This document shows, piece after piece, positions 54,066-64,000 of a stretch of DNA of 64,000 nucleotides. A model generated the notes under the pieces. It ran no database searches, was not told where the DNA came from, and was given only the letters and a program-made list of their open reading frames with translations. Source of the stretch: Collinsella aerofaciens (GTDB taxonomy: Bacteria > Actinomycetota > Coriobacteriia > Coriobacteriales > Coriobacteriaceae); assembly GCA_008671135.1 (NCBI GenBank), contig RQAP01000048.1:1-64000 (forward strand). The letters run 5' to 3'. The number at the start of each line of letters is the position of its first letter. Positions within the stretch are counted from its first letter, which is position 1. The position numbers were made by a program, and so were the translations under genes.

Positions 54066-54156
54066 TGGCGGAGAGTCAGGGATTTGAACCCTGGAGACGC
54101 TTTTGACGCCTACACGATTTCCAATCGTGCTCCTTCGGCCACTCGGACAACTCTCC
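54066..54156 (-). tRNA. tRNA-Ser (anticodon GGA)
   Basis: A 91-base class II tRNA on the minus strand has acceptor GGAGAGT with ACTCTCC, anticodon loop TTGGAAA, a long variable arm, T-loop TTCAAAT and encoded CCA. GGA reads UCC/UCU. Confidence 0.95.
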
Positions 54157-54172
54157 GTTAAATGCGAAAGTC

Positions 54173-54200
54173 AGTATACACGAGGAATCGCAAAGTGCAA
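54173..54200 (-). promoter_or_regulatory. Promoter of tRNA-Ser (GGA)
   Basis: On the minus strand TTGCAC (54195-54200) and TATACT (54173-54178) are separated by 16 bases; the -10 is about 17 bases from the tRNA 5' end. Confidence 0.65.
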
Positions 54201-54605
54201 ACAGAAAAGTTGGCATTTTTTAAAACGCTTGGCCGCGTTTGGCGTTGCAGCGGGGTTTGAGATGCCAAAAAACGGCTTCCGACCAGCGTAGTTGATCAAC
54301 TCAATTGTTCAAAAGGGGTATTTATAAGCGATTTGGCAATGAATTTAAAAATCTTTGGGTGGTGCTGTGGGCCACTGGTATGCATTTTGCGACCACAACC
54401 ATGCGCCCGTTGACCTGCGACTTGGCTCAGCTTGTCCTCACGGCACCGTATCTTGTCCACAGATCCGTCAAGCTTTTGGTCAGCATTTGGTTGGAATGCG
54501 CATGAAACGTCGTGCGAGTATGGGCATATGTGGAGGTCATGAGGTTGTAGCTGCATATTCTTGCAGCCTAGGAGGTTGAAAGATATTATTACCAAGTCTT
54601 TTCCT
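54201..54605. other. Spacer before rpsF
   Basis: About 400 bases without a convincing gene. AGGAGG at 54570-54575 is followed by no coding frame of length. The only organised feature is the hairpin immediately before rpsF, listed separately. Confidence 0.45.
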
Positions 54606-54634
54606 GCTTCAGGCGCACCTTCACGACCTGAAGC
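54606..54634 (+). promoter_or_regulatory. Candidate rpsF leader hairpin
   Basis: GCTTCAGG and CCTGAAGC form a perfect 8-bp stem with a 13-base loop containing CACC, 26 bases before the rpsF start. In many bacteria the S6-S18 complex binds a leader stem-loop of this operon; whether this loop fits that motif needs a covariance check. Confidence 0.4.
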
Positions 54635-54660
54635 CACATTTGCCCAGAGGAGGTGACAAT

Positions 54661-54954
54661 ATGAAGGCTTATGAACTGCTGTTCTTTGTTGACCCGTCGC
54701 TCGACCCCGAGACTCGTCTCGCTGTTATGAAGCGTATCGATACCACGATCGCTGAGGGCGCTGGCAAGGTCGACTCCGTTGACGAGTGGGGCAAGCGCAA
54801 GCTCGCCTACGAGATCAACGACCTCACCGATGGTGACTACACCCTCATCAACTTCCACGCAGATCCTACCCAGATCGCCGAGCTTGATCGCGTCCTGCGC
54901 ATCACCGACGCTGTGGTCCGCCACATGATCGTCCGTCGCGACGACCAGGAGTAA
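54661..54954 (+). CDS. rpsF: Small ribosomal subunit protein bS6
   Basis: A 97-residue protein, MKAYELLFFVDPSLD..., of standard length. GAGGAGGTG precedes the ATG at 54661. It opens the rpsF-ssb-rpsR-rplI operon. bS6 pairs with bS18 in the platform of the small subunit. Confidence 0.96.
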   Translation: MKAYELLFFVDPSLDPETRLAVMKRIDTTIAEGAGKVDSVDEWGKRKLAYEINDLTDGDYTLINFHADPTQIAELDRVLRITDAVVRHMIVRRDDQE

Positions 54955-55002
54955 GACTGTCGTTTTGGACTGGGCTTGTGCCCCAAGAGGAAGTAGTGAG
55001 TT

Positions 55003-55455
55003 ATGAGCATCAATCGAGTGAACATCACCGGTAACCTCACCCGCGATCCCGAGCTGCGCGCCACCGCCGGCGGAACCCAGGTTCTGTCCTTTGGCGTTGC
55101 CGTGAACGATCGTCGCCGCAACGCGCAGACTGGCGAGTGGGAGGACTATCCCAACTTTGTCGACTGCACCATGTTCGGCACCCGCGCCGAGGCCGTGAGC
55201 CGTTTCCTGGCAAAGGGAAACAAGGTCGCGATCGAGGGCAAGCTGCGCTACAGCTCTTGGGAGCGCGACGGCCAGCGCCGGAGCAAGCTTGAGGTCATCG
55301 TCGATGAGATCGAGTTTATGAGCTCCCGTGGTGGCCAGGGTGGCTACGATCAGGGCGGTTACGCCCCCGCAGCTCCCGCGCCCGCAGCACGTCCTGCCGC
55401 GCCGGTGGCTACGCCGCCCGCGGTCGACGTCTACGATGAGGACATCCCGTTCTAA
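55003..55455 (+). CDS. ssb: Single-stranded DNA-binding protein
   Basis: A 150-residue SSB with an N-terminal OB fold (NITGNLTRDPELR, FVDCTMFGTRAEAVSRFLAKG, GKLRYSSWERDGQRRSKLEVIVDEI). A Gly/Ala/Pro-rich linker follows, then the acidic tip DEDIPF, which recruits partner proteins. It lies between rpsF and rpsR in the usual order. Confidence 0.97.
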   Translation: MSINRVNITGNLTRDPELRATAGGTQVLSFGVAVNDRRRNAQTGEWEDYPNFVDCTMFGTRAEAVSRFLAKGNKVAIEGKLRYSSWERDGQRRSKLEVIVDEIEFMSSRGGQGGYDQGGYAPAAPAPAARPAAPVATPPAVDVYDEDIPF

Positions 55456-55527
55456 GGGTTGTTCACCTATTTTTGAGTGAGAGGCGGCTTCGGTTCGCCG
55501 AAGTTGCCAAATGAAAGGTATTTTGAC

Positions 55528-55794
55528 ATGGCTAATGATTTTTCTGCACGTCAGCCGCGTCGTAAGTACTGCCAGTTCTGCAAGGAGAACACTGAGTTCA
55601 TCGACTATAAGGACACTCAGCTTCTCCGTAAGTACATGACCGACCGTGGCAAGATCAAGCCCCGTCGCGTCACTGGCGCTTGCACGCAGCATCAGCATGA
55701 CATCGCCAACGCCATCAAGCGCGCCCGCGAGATGGCTCTCCTGCCGTACACCGTCCCCGTGGTTTCCTCTCGTGGCAACCGCGACCGCGGCTAA
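55528..55794 (+). CDS. rpsR: Small ribosomal subunit protein bS18
   Basis: An 88-residue protein with the Cys-containing start RKYCQFCKEN and core DTQLLRKYMTDRGKIKPRRVTGACTQHQ. The two N-terminal cysteines are of the zinc-binding (C+) type. The start at 55528 follows GAAAGG; the frame extends upstream without support. Confidence 0.96.
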   Translation: MANDFSARQPRRKYCQFCKENTEFIDYKDTQLLRKYMTDRGKIKPRRVTGACTQHQHDIANAIKRAREMALLPYTVPVVSSRGNRDRG

Positions 55795-55809
55795 GAAGGG
55801 AGACGCATC

Positions 55810-56349
55810 ATGAAGGTTATTCTTCTCGATGAGATCAAGGGCAAGGGCGGCGAGGGTGACGTCGTAGAGGTCGCTCAGGGTTACGCTGAGAACTTCCTGT
55901 TCCCCAAGAAGCTCGCTGTTGCCGCCACCAAGGGCAACCTCAAGCAGCTTGACGAGCGTCGCAACAACATCGCCAAGCGCGAGGCCGTCCGTCTGGCTAC
56001 CGCCAACGAGACCAAGGCTGCCTTCGAGGGCAAGACGGTCACCGTTGACGTCAAGGTCGGCGACGAGGGCATCCTCTTTGGCTCCGTTACCGCCGCTATG
56101 GTCGCTGACGCCATCAAGGCTCAGCTCGGTATGGACATCGACCGCAAGCGCGTCGAGCTCGGTAAGCCCATCAAGGTTGCCGGTGCCCACACCGTTGCCA
56201 TCTCGCTGTACCGCGAGATCAAGGCCGAGGTTGTCGTTCTCGTCGGCGTTACCGCCGAGGAGCTCGCTGCCGAGGCTGAGGTCGAGGAGGCCGCTGAGGT
56301 CGCCGAGGCCGAGACCGCCGAGGTCGAGACTGAGGCTGCTGCCGAGTAG
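55810..56349 (+). CDS. rplI: Large ribosomal subunit protein bL9
   Basis: A 179-residue protein with the bL9 start MKVILLDEIKGKGGEGDVVEVAQGYAENFLFPK, a long connecting helix and the C-terminal RNA-binding domain. The Ala/Glu-rich C-terminal extension of about 30 residues is longer than usual. A terminator follows. Confidence 0.96.
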   Translation: MKVILLDEIKGKGGEGDVVEVAQGYAENFLFPKKLAVAATKGNLKQLDERRNNIAKREAVRLATANETKAAFEGKTVTVDVKVGDEGILFGSVTAAMVADAIKAQLGMDIDRKRVELGKPIKVAGAHTVAISLYREIKAEVVVLVGVTAEELAAEAEVEEAAEVAEAETAEVETEAAAE

Positions 56350-56383
56350 CATTTGCTGCAACGCAACAATCTTGTTCTAAGAA

Positions 56384-56420
56384 GGGCGCTCTGGGAAACC
56401 AGGGCGCCCTTTTGTTTTTT
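56384..56420 (+). terminator. Terminator after rplI
   Basis: GGGCGCTCTGG pairs with CCAGGGCGCCC across a 4-base loop with one mismatch, followed by TTTTGTTTTTT. Confidence 0.92.
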
Positions 56421-56573
56421 GCGCTGAGTGAGTGTCATGGTGAACGTTGCGTCGAAGTCCTATATACAGGACCGTTCATCCGTTTGGTTCGGTGATGATT
56501 GGCGGCGCGCGGCGCGTTTTGGGACCGTGGCTGATACTATGGATGCTCGCAAGCGATATGAATGAGGATGCTC

Positions 56574-57965
56574 ATGGCATATGACGATAGGGAGACGGGG
56601 CTGACGGTCGAGGACCGCGGCTCAAAGTTGGGTCTTCCCCAAAACCAAGATGCAGAGGCCAATGTACTGGCCGCTATGCTGCTATCGCCCGAGGTGGTCG
56701 AAGAGGCCCAGGTCGAGCTGCAGCCCGATGATTTCTACCGGCCCATTCATAAGACCATCTACACCGCGATGGTCGATATGTACAACAGCCGCATTCCCAT
56801 CGACTCCATCTCGCTGATCGATTACCTGCGAAGCATCAACAAGCTCGATGCCGTGGGCGGCGAGGCCTACATTTTGGAGCTGATGGGTCAGACTCTGTCG
56901 CTCGTGAACTGGCAGCACCATGCCGCCATCGTTCGTCGCGATTCGATGCTGCGCGAGCTGATCGGCGCCACCAACGAGATCAACGCGCTGGCATATAACG
57001 CCCCCACCGACACCAAAGAGGTCGTGGAGCTAGCCGAGAGCAAGCTGCTCAAGGTCACGGCACGCGAGGTCAAGTCGAGCTACAAGACGCTGACCGAGTT
57101 TATGGTTGAGGCCTATAACGAGGCCGAGGAAGTGTGTCAGGCCGGTGGTCAGGCTGCGGGCGTGCCCACGGGCTTCCCGTCACTCGACCGCATGCTCATG
57201 GGCTTCCGCGAGGGCCAGCTCATCATTATCGGCGCCCGCCCTGCTGTGGGTAAGACGTCGTTCGCCCTGAATCTGGCGCTCAACGCTGCCGCTGCCGGTT
57301 ATACCGTCGGCTTCTTCTCGCTGGAGATGTCGGGCAAAGAAATTGCCCAGCGTCTGATTTGCGCCTACGCCATGATCTCGATCAGTGACTTCCGCATGGG
57401 CCGCATTAGCCCCGAGCAGTGGGCCAATATCAACGAGGCCACGCAGACCTTGTCCAAGCTCGATATTCTGATTGACGATACGCCCGGCACCACAGTGACC
57501 GAGATTCGCGCCAAGAGCCGCCGCATGCTCCATAACAAGGAGAAGGCAATCATCATCCTGGACTACCTGCAGCTGGTGAGTCCTCCGCCGGGACGCCGCT
57601 CCGAGAGCCGTACCGTCGAGGTTTCGGAGATGTCGCGTGGTCTGAAGATCATGGCCAAGGAGCTCAAGATCCCGCTCATCGCGCTGTCGCAGCTCTCGCG
57701 TCAGGTCGAATCCCGTACCGGCAAGCGCCCGCAGCTTTCCGACCTTCGTGAATCGGGCTCCATCGAGCAGGACGCCGATATCGTTATGTTCTTGGACCGC
57801 TCCGCCGACGAGGCCGAGGCCTCGCGCGACGATCGACCCGACGAGGGCGTTACGCGTATCGTCGTGGCCAAGAACCGTTCGGGCCCGATCGGCGACGTCG
57901 ATCTGATGTTCCTGCCGGCATCCACCAAGTTCTATGAGCTTGATGGGGCACATGCCGAGGAGTAG
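56574..57965 (+). CDS. dnaB: Replicative DNA helicase DnaB
   Basis: A 463-residue hexameric 5'-3' helicase. The N-terminal domain starts at LPQNQDAEANVLAAMLLSPEVVE. The RecA-like core has Walker A ARPAVGKTSF, EMSGKEIAQRL, Walker B LDYLQLV and the arginine-finger region LSQLSRQVESRTGKRPQLSDLRESGSIEQDAD. The ATG at 56574 has GAGG six bases upstream; ATGs at 56562 and 56568 are less well placed. No intein interrupts it. The dciA-like gene near recF probably provides its loader function. Confidence 0.95.
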   Translation: MAYDDRETGLTVEDRGSKLGLPQNQDAEANVLAAMLLSPEVVEEAQVELQPDDFYRPIHKTIYTAMVDMYNSRIPIDSISLIDYLRSINKLDAVGGEAYILELMGQTLSLVNWQHHAAIVRRDSMLRELIGATNEINALAYNAPTDTKEVVELAESKLLKVTAREVKSSYKTLTEFMVEAYNEAEEVCQAGGQAAGVPTGFPSLDRMLMGFREGQLIIIGARPAVGKTSFALNLALNAAAAGYTVGFFSLEMSGKEIAQRLICAYAMISISDFRMGRISPEQWANINEATQTLSKLDILIDDTPGTTVTEIRAKSRRMLHNKEKAIIILDYLQLVSPPPGRRSESRTVEVSEMSRGLKIMAKELKIPLIALSQLSRQVESRTGKRPQLSDLRESGSIEQDADIVMFLDRSADEAEASRDDRPDEGVTRIVVAKNRSGPIGDVDLMFLPASTKFYELDGAHAEE

Positions 57966-58058
57966 GACAGGCGCCCGTTGCACGGGTATACTGGGAATGT
58001 TTTGTGCTTCTGCGTGCCGGCGTGGCGCGTAGACAGTCCATGAATGTAAGGAGTAAAC

Positions 58059-59345
<1,287 letters not shown>

Positions 59346-59369
59346 TCGGGACTATTTGGTTATTGCGAT

Positions 59370-59409
59370 ATACCCCTTTGCAGCCCAAGCGGGCGGCCGA
59401 GGGGTATAT
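59370..59409. terminator. Hairpin between purA and purD
   Basis: ATATACCCCT and AGGGGTATAT form a 10-bp stem around a 22-base GC-rich loop, followed by TTTGCTTG. It may be a purA terminator or an attenuator for purD. Confidence 0.5.
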
Positions 59410-59463
59410 TTGCTTGCAAAGGGCTCACGCGGAGCGGGCCGTTCATCCATAGAGGAGGCACCC

Positions 59464-60768
59464 TTGAAGGCGGACACTCAAACCATCGACATCCTGTTGT
59501 TGGGCAGCGGCGGCCGTGAGCATGCTTTGGCAGCCAAGCTCGCAGCATCACCGCGCGCCGGCAAGCTCTACATTGCGCCGGGCAACGGCGGCACCGCGAG
59601 CTGCGGCGAGAACGTTGTTCTCGACGACTGCGATCCTGCGGCCGTGGCGGCGTTTGCGCAGAGCCACGGATGCGGACTTGTGGTAATTGGCCCCGAGGCT
59701 CCGCTCGTGGCGGGCGTGGCCGACGCCGTGCGCGCGGCGGGTATTCCCTGCTTTGGCCCGGGTGCCGAGGGCGCCCAGATGGAGGGCTCCAAGCTGTTCT
59801 CCAAGCAGCTCATGGAGCGCGCCGGTATCCCTACGGCGGCCTACGGCTCGTTTACCGACGAGGCTTCGGCTCTCGCCTACGTGCGCGAGCAGGGCGCCCC
59901 GCTGGTCGTGAAGGCCGACGGCCTTGCCGCGGGCAAGGGCGTTATCGTGGCGACCGAACTTGATCAGGCCGAGGAGGCCGTGCGCGAGTGCTTTGGCGGC
60001 ACCTTTGGCGATGCCGGCAATACCGTGGTCATCGAGGAGATGCTCGTTGGTCCCGAGTGCTCGCTGCTGGCCTTTACCGACGGCAAGACCGTGCGCCCCA
60101 TGGCCACCTCGCAGGACCACAAGCGTGCGCTCGAGGGCGACAAGGGCCCCAACACCGGTGGCATGGGCGTCTACAGCCCGGTGCCCATCGTGACCGATGA
60201 GGAGCTCGCCACCATGGTGAAGGTCATGGAGCAGACCGTGGCCGAGCTCGCTGCCGAGGGTATCGACTACCGCGGCTGCCTGTACGGCGGCTTTATGCTC
60301 ACGCCTGCCGGCCCCAAGGTGCTGGAGTTCAATGCCCGCTTTGGCGACCCCGAGACGCAGGTCGTTCTGCCGCGCCTTAAGAACGACCTGGTCGAGGTCA
60401 TGTTGGCTTGTGCCAACTGCGAGCTCGACCAGATTGAACTCGACTGGCGTGACGAGTGGGCCGTGGCCGTTGTCCTGACGAGTGCGGGTTATCCCGGCAG
60501 CTACGAGAAAGGCAAGGTCATTACCGGTATCGCCGATGCCGAGGCCATGGAGAACGTGACCGTGTACCACGCGGGCACCGCCGTGGTGGACGGCCAGCTC
60601 GTGACCAATGGTGGCCGCGTGCTTGCCGTGACCGCTCTGGGCGACACGTTCGAGAACGCTCGCAACCTTGCCTACGAGGCCTGCGAGAAGATTGATTTTG
60701 AGGGCAAGACCCTGCGTCACGATATCGGCCTGCGCGCGCTGCGCGGCCGCGACGCCTGGGATGCCTAA
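59464..60768 (+). CDS. purD: Phosphoribosylamine--glycine ligase
   Basis: A 434-residue ATP-grasp enzyme making GAR in purine synthesis. Motifs are LLLGSGGREHALAAKLA, IGPEAPLVAGVAD, VKADGLAAGKGVIVA and RFGDPETQVVLPRL. The start is TTG 59464, preceded by GAGGAGG at a good distance; the frame is open 56 codons further upstream into purA without support. The NUDIX gene follows after 21 bases. Confidence 0.95.
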   Translation: MKADTQTIDILLLGSGGREHALAAKLAASPRAGKLYIAPGNGGTASCGENVVLDDCDPAAVAAFAQSHGCGLVVIGPEAPLVAGVADAVRAAGIPCFGPGAEGAQMEGSKLFSKQLMERAGIPTAAYGSFTDEASALAYVREQGAPLVVKADGLAAGKGVIVATELDQAEEAVRECFGGTFGDAGNTVVIEEMLVGPECSLLAFTDGKTVRPMATSQDHKRALEGDKGPNTGGMGVYSPVPIVTDEELATMVKVMEQTVAELAAEGIDYRGCLYGGFMLTPAGPKVLEFNARFGDPETQVVLPRLKNDLVEVMLACANCELDQIELDWRDEWAVAVVLTSAGYPGSYEKGKVITGIADAEAMENVTVYHAGTAVVDGQLVTNGGRVLAVTALGDTFENARNLAYEACEKIDFEGKTLRHDIGLRALRGRDAWDA

Positions 60769-60789
60769 AATCCGAGAGGAATGAGACGG

Positions 60790-61485
60790 ATGGACGAGAA
60801 GAACGAAGAGCTCGTGGACGCGCAGATCGTCGAAGAGGACAGCCGCATGTATGGGCACGCCGAGGGCGAGCCTGGTGGCGAGGTCGCTGACGAGCCGGCG
60901 CTGGTGCTGGGCGACGACGACCCGCACGATGCCGAGCTGCACGAGAAGATTCTTTCGGAGGAGTGCGCCTGGAAGGGCAAGATCCTCGACGTCCACCGTC
61001 TTGAGGTTGAGCTGCCCAACGGTCACCGCAGCGCCCGCGATATCGTTCGCCATCCGGGTGCGGCGGCCGTTGTGGCACTGACCGAGAGCGGCAAGATCGT
61101 ACTGGTGCGTCAGTACCGCACCGCCATCGACCGCGTGACGGTCGAGATTCCTGCCGGCAAGCTCGACCCGGGCGAGGACCCGCTCGATTGCGCCAAGCGC
61201 GAACTGCATGAGGAGACGGGCTTTAAGGCTGGTCGTATTCGCTTTTTGACGTCGATTGTCACGTCCTGCGGTTTTTGCGATGAGATCATCCACATCTACT
61301 TGGCTACCAAGCTCGAGTTTGATGCGCCCAACCCCGATGATGACGAGTTTGTCAACGTGGACCTGGTGCCGCTGCACGAGCTGATCGACGCCGTGCTCGA
61401 CGGCAAGATCGAAGACGCCAAGACCGTCGTAGGCGCGCTTGCCTGCGACAGCATCGCGCACCGCCTTGGGGGCGCGGAGCTTTAA
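60790..61485 (+). CDS. NUDIX hydrolase, ADP-ribose pyrophosphatase-like
   Basis: A 231-residue protein with the NUDIX box GKLDPGEDPLDCAKRELHEETGF. The surrounding NudF-like features include AAVVALTESGKIVLVRQYRTAIDRVTVEIPAG. Likely hydrolyses ADP-ribose or similar nucleoside diphosphate derivatives. An acidic N-terminal extension of about 60 residues precedes the domain. The start at 60790 is chosen with GAGAGGA about 10 bases upstream; the ATG at 60781 abuts that site. Confidence 0.88.
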   Translation: MDEKNEELVDAQIVEEDSRMYGHAEGEPGGEVADEPALVLGDDDPHDAELHEKILSEECAWKGKILDVHRLEVELPNGHRSARDIVRHPGAAAVVALTESGKIVLVRQYRTAIDRVTVEIPAGKLDPGEDPLDCAKRELHEETGFKAGRIRFLTSIVTSCGFCDEIIHIYLATKLEFDAPNPDDDEFVNVDLVPLHELIDAVLDGKIEDAKTVVGALACDSIAHRLGGAEL

Positions 61486-61567
61486 CGAGTGGGGATAGCC
61501 TTGGGACAAGTACTACTGATTGCTTTGTCCCAGGGCCTTACGTTGCTGATATTTCTTTGAGGATCAC

Positions 61568-63340
61568 ATGCTGAAGAGGTTTCTTTCTTACTACAAGCCC
61601 CAGATGGGGCTTTTTGTTGCTGATACTGTTTGTGCTCTGGTGCTTGCCGCCATTGACCTGGCGTTCCCCATTATCCTGCGCAATTTGACCGGTGGGCTGT
61701 TTACTCAGGGTCAGGCTGCCATTATGCAGGCGCTCGGCATGATCGCGGTGGGCTTGGTGCTGATGTATGCCGTCCGCTGCGCCTGCCGCTATTTTGTGAG
61801 CTATTGGGGTCACGTGATGGGCGCGCGTATGGAGTCCAAAATGCGCGAGGACCTGTTCGACCAGTATGAGCGCTTTAGCTTTGCGTACTTCGATCGCAAC
61901 AGCTCGGGCGACATGATGAGCCGCGTGGTCAACGACCTGTTCGATATCTGCGAGGCGGCGCACCACGTACCCGAGTGGATCATCATCTGCGGTATCGAGA
62001 TTATCGGCTCGTTTGTGATCCTCTTTACCATCGCCCCGGTGCTGGCGCTCGCCATGGCCGTGGTGACGGCGGCGTTTGCGGTCATCATGTTTTGGCAGAA
62101 CATGCGTATGCGCGAGGTCTTTAGCGACAACCGCAAAAAGATCAGCGGCATCAATGCGCAGCTGCAGGATTCGCTGGCGGGCATGCGCGTGGTCAAGAGC
62201 TTTGCCAACGAGGAGACCGAGCGTGCCAAGTTCCGCGCCTCCAACAATCGCTATTTTTCGTCCAAGGAGAACATGTATCACGCCATGGGCGTCTATACCG
62301 CGACGTATGGTCTGCTCTCTGGTGTGCTCTATGTGATCGTGGTGCTGCTGGGCGGCTGGCTGGTCGCCCAGGGACAGCTGCAGGCGGTCGATATGGCGAC
62401 CTTTGCACTCTATATTTCGCTGTTCTGCACGCCGCTCGAGACGCTCGTCAATTCGGCCGAAACGTATCAGAAGGCTATCGCCGGCTTTAAGCGTATGGAC
62501 GAGGTGCTCTCGACGGCGCCGGATATCCAGGACAAGCCGGGCGCTACGGATCTGCAGGTGACCGCCGGCGCCGTGGAGTATCACGACGTGTGCTTTAACT
62601 ACGAGGATGTCGAGCTGGGCGAGGGCTATGCCGACGAGCGTCCCGTTATCGACCATATGGACCTGTCCATCAAGCCCGGGCAGACCATCGCTTTGGTTGG
62701 CCCTTCGGGCGGCGGCAAGTCCACAACCTGTTCGCTGCTGCCGCGCTTTTATGACGTGGCTACCGGATCCATTAGCATCGACGGTCAGGACGTGCGCGAT
62801 GTGACGCAGCAGAGCCTGCGCCGCGCCATCGGCCTGGTGCAGCAGGATGTCTATCTATTTGACGGTACGATTGGCGAGAACATCGCCTACGGCAAGCCGG
62901 GCGCCACGGCAGAAGAGATCGCCGAGGCCGCCCGTCGCGCCAACATCGATGCCTTTATCGAGTCGCTTCCGCAGGGCTACGACACCGTGGTGGGCGAGCG
63001 CGGCAGCCGTCTTTCGGGCGGACAGAAGCAGCGCGTTGCCATCGCGCGTGTGTTTCTCAAGAACCCCAAGATCCTGATTTTGGACGAGGCGACGAGTGCT
63101 TTGGATAACGAGAGCGAGGAGGCGGTGCAGGAGTCACTCGAAGAGCTGGCACGCGGCCGCACCACGATTATTATCGCCCACCGTCTTTCGACCATTAAGC
63201 ATGCCGATGAGATTGCGACCGTTGAGCATGGTCGCGTTGTGGAGCGTGGCACGCACGAGGAGCTTCTCGCCCGTGGCGGCACCTATGCCCGTTACTATCG
63301 AATGCAGTTCGAAGGTGCGCGTGCGCACGAGCTCGACTGA
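61568..63340 (+). CDS. ABC exporter (fused permease and ATPase)
   Basis: A 590-residue half-transporter. Six membrane helices lie in the first 310 residues (ABC type I exporter fold), then an ATPase with Walker A GPSGGGKST, Q-loop VQQDVYLF, signature LSGGQKQR, Walker B ILILDEATSALD and switch His in IIIAHRLST. Such proteins export lipids, peptides or drugs as homo- or heterodimers. No partner half-transporter is adjacent, so a homodimer is possible. GAGGA precedes the ATG. Confidence 0.93.
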   Translation: MLKRFLSYYKPQMGLFVADTVCALVLAAIDLAFPIILRNLTGGLFTQGQAAIMQALGMIAVGLVLMYAVRCACRYFVSYWGHVMGARMESKMREDLFDQYERFSFAYFDRNSSGDMMSRVVNDLFDICEAAHHVPEWIIICGIEIIGSFVILFTIAPVLALAMAVVTAAFAVIMFWQNMRMREVFSDNRKKISGINAQLQDSLAGMRVVKSFANEETERAKFRASNNRYFSSKENMYHAMGVYTATYGLLSGVLYVIVVLLGGWLVAQGQLQAVDMATFALYISLFCTPLETLVNSAETYQKAIAGFKRMDEVLSTAPDIQDKPGATDLQVTAGAVEYHDVCFNYEDVELGEGYADERPVIDHMDLSIKPGQTIALVGPSGGGKSTTCSLLPRFYDVATGSISIDGQDVRDVTQQSLRRAIGLVQQDVYLFDGTIGENIAYGKPGATAEEIAEAARRANIDAFIESLPQGYDTVVGERGSRLSGGQKQRVAIARVFLKNPKILILDEATSALDNESEEAVQESLEELARGRTTIIIAHRLSTIKHADEIATVEHGRVVERGTHEELLARGGTYARYYRMQFEGARAHELD

Positions 63341-63359
63341 TTGATATGACAGGAAGTTT

Positions 63360-64000
63360 ATGGCTGACAAGAACCCTTTGACTCCGGAAGAAGTGACGGA
63401 GTTATTCTCCGAAATCGATGCATCCGGCGTCTTGGATCCCACGCTCGCCAAAAAGCGTACCGAGCGCATGCGTGAGAAGGAGGCTGCGGCCAAGCGCGGT
63501 GACAAAGCGGCGCTAGCGCAGCTGCGCAGCGAGGACCGCGCGAGCCAGGCAAAACATATCGACCCGCTGTCCGAGGACGATCCTTCGGGTTCGCAGGTGA
63601 GCCATACCATTACGAAGACTGCCATGGCCGTGGTTATCGGCATCTTGGTGCTGATCGTGGGCATGCAGATTGGCTACGGCGTGATGCGTCGCCTGAATAC
63701 CGCCAACCTGTCCGAGAGCGTTTCGGTCGATACCGTTTCGACGGCGCTGAAGGGCGGCCTTGAGTGGGGCAACGGCTTTACGCAGTTCCCGCTCGACTTT
63801 ACCGTCGATGAAGCCGATGAGCGTACGGGCACGGTCGAGGTGACGGTGTTGGACACATCGTCTGCCAACGAGCTCGAGCTGCTGTCCAACGGGCAGATCC
63901 AGGCCGCGGCGCTTGCGACCAACGCGCTGCTCAACGATAAGATCGACCGCGTGGTGTATAACGTTCACGCCTATATCGACGAGGATAGCAACATTCAGCA
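63360..64000 (+). CDS. Partial single-pass membrane protein, cut by the window edge
   Basis: The frame opens with MADKNPLTPEEVTELFSEID and continues past base 64000 without a stop. A charged N-terminal region (about 1-80) is followed by one membrane helix (about 83-105, MAVVIGILVLIVGMQIGYGV) and an outside domain (VSTALKGGLEWGNGFTQFPL onward). AGGAAG precedes the ATG. It lies 19 bases after the ABC exporter stop and is probably co-transcribed with it. No family was recognised from the visible part. Confidence 0.75.
   Translation, partial: MADKNPLTPEEVTELFSEIDASGVLDPTLAKKRTERMREKEAAAKRGDKAALAQLRSEDRASQAKHIDPLSEDDPSGSQVSHTITKTAMAVVIGILVLIVGMQIGYGVMRRLNTANLSESVSVDTVSTALKGGLEWGNGFTQFPLDFTVDEADERTGTVEVTVLDTSSANELELLSNGQIQAAALATNALLNDKIDRVVYNVHAYIDEDSNIQ

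Overview
This window is a high-GC bacterial chromosome segment that includes the replication origin. The gene content suggests the Coriobacteriia, most likely a human-gut Collinsella-type organism. The clues are an Actinobacteria-like GC bias, a jag-yidC-yidD-rnpA-rpmH block facing dnaA-dnaN-recF-gyrB-gyrA, an extra ATPase gene just before dnaA, and sortase-anchored surface proteins. The taxon is an inference from layout; no rRNA gene is present to confirm it. Most genes left of about 29 kb read leftward and most genes right of it read rightward, as expected for divergent replication from an origin at about 29.1-32.6 kb.

Left arm (0-23.7 kb): tRNA-Lys, an M29 aminopeptidase, a small membrane protein, purC, a two-component system, a Tat lipoprotein with a TSCPD protein, purB, and tRNA-Gly followed by short copies of its own 3' end. 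Then come a large thioester/Cna-B adhesin with an LPATG anchor, a degenerate M28-like membrane protein with a huge low-complexity insert, two tandem WYL regulators, an exonuclease-DinG helicase, ddl and rlmN.

Origin region (23.7-40.5 kb): an AT-richer parB-parA-rsmG block with three perfect parS sites, then jag, yidC, yidD, rnpA and rpmH reading left from a consensus promoter. To the right lies an unusual gene joining a GHKL ATPase fold, a Gln/Pro/Tyr-rich linker and a winged-helix end, followed by dnaA, dnaN, recF, a dciA-like gene, gyrB and gyrA. Likely DnaA boxes follow TTTTCAACA rather than TTATCCACA. GyrA carries Phe and Glu at the two main quinolone-resistance positions.

Right arm (40.5-64 kb): a 136-bp inverted-repeat element, a tRNA Ile-Ala-Ile cluster, a bifunctional-nuclease-family gene with two unknowns, and typA. 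A two-gene pilin-like locus without a local sortase is bracketed by inverted 17-bp repeats. A bactofilin-like membrane protein and a TRIC channel follow, then an AbiEi/Vsr-like nuclease gene bracketed by about 80-bp inverted hairpin repeats, two tRNA-Ser genes, rpsF-ssb-rpsR-rplI-dnaB-purA-purD, a NUDIX hydrolase, an ABC exporter and a truncated membrane protein.

The best candidates for something undescribed are the GHKL/winged-helix protein at the origin and the hairpin-bounded nuclease cassette. All identifications come from reading motifs; no database search was run.
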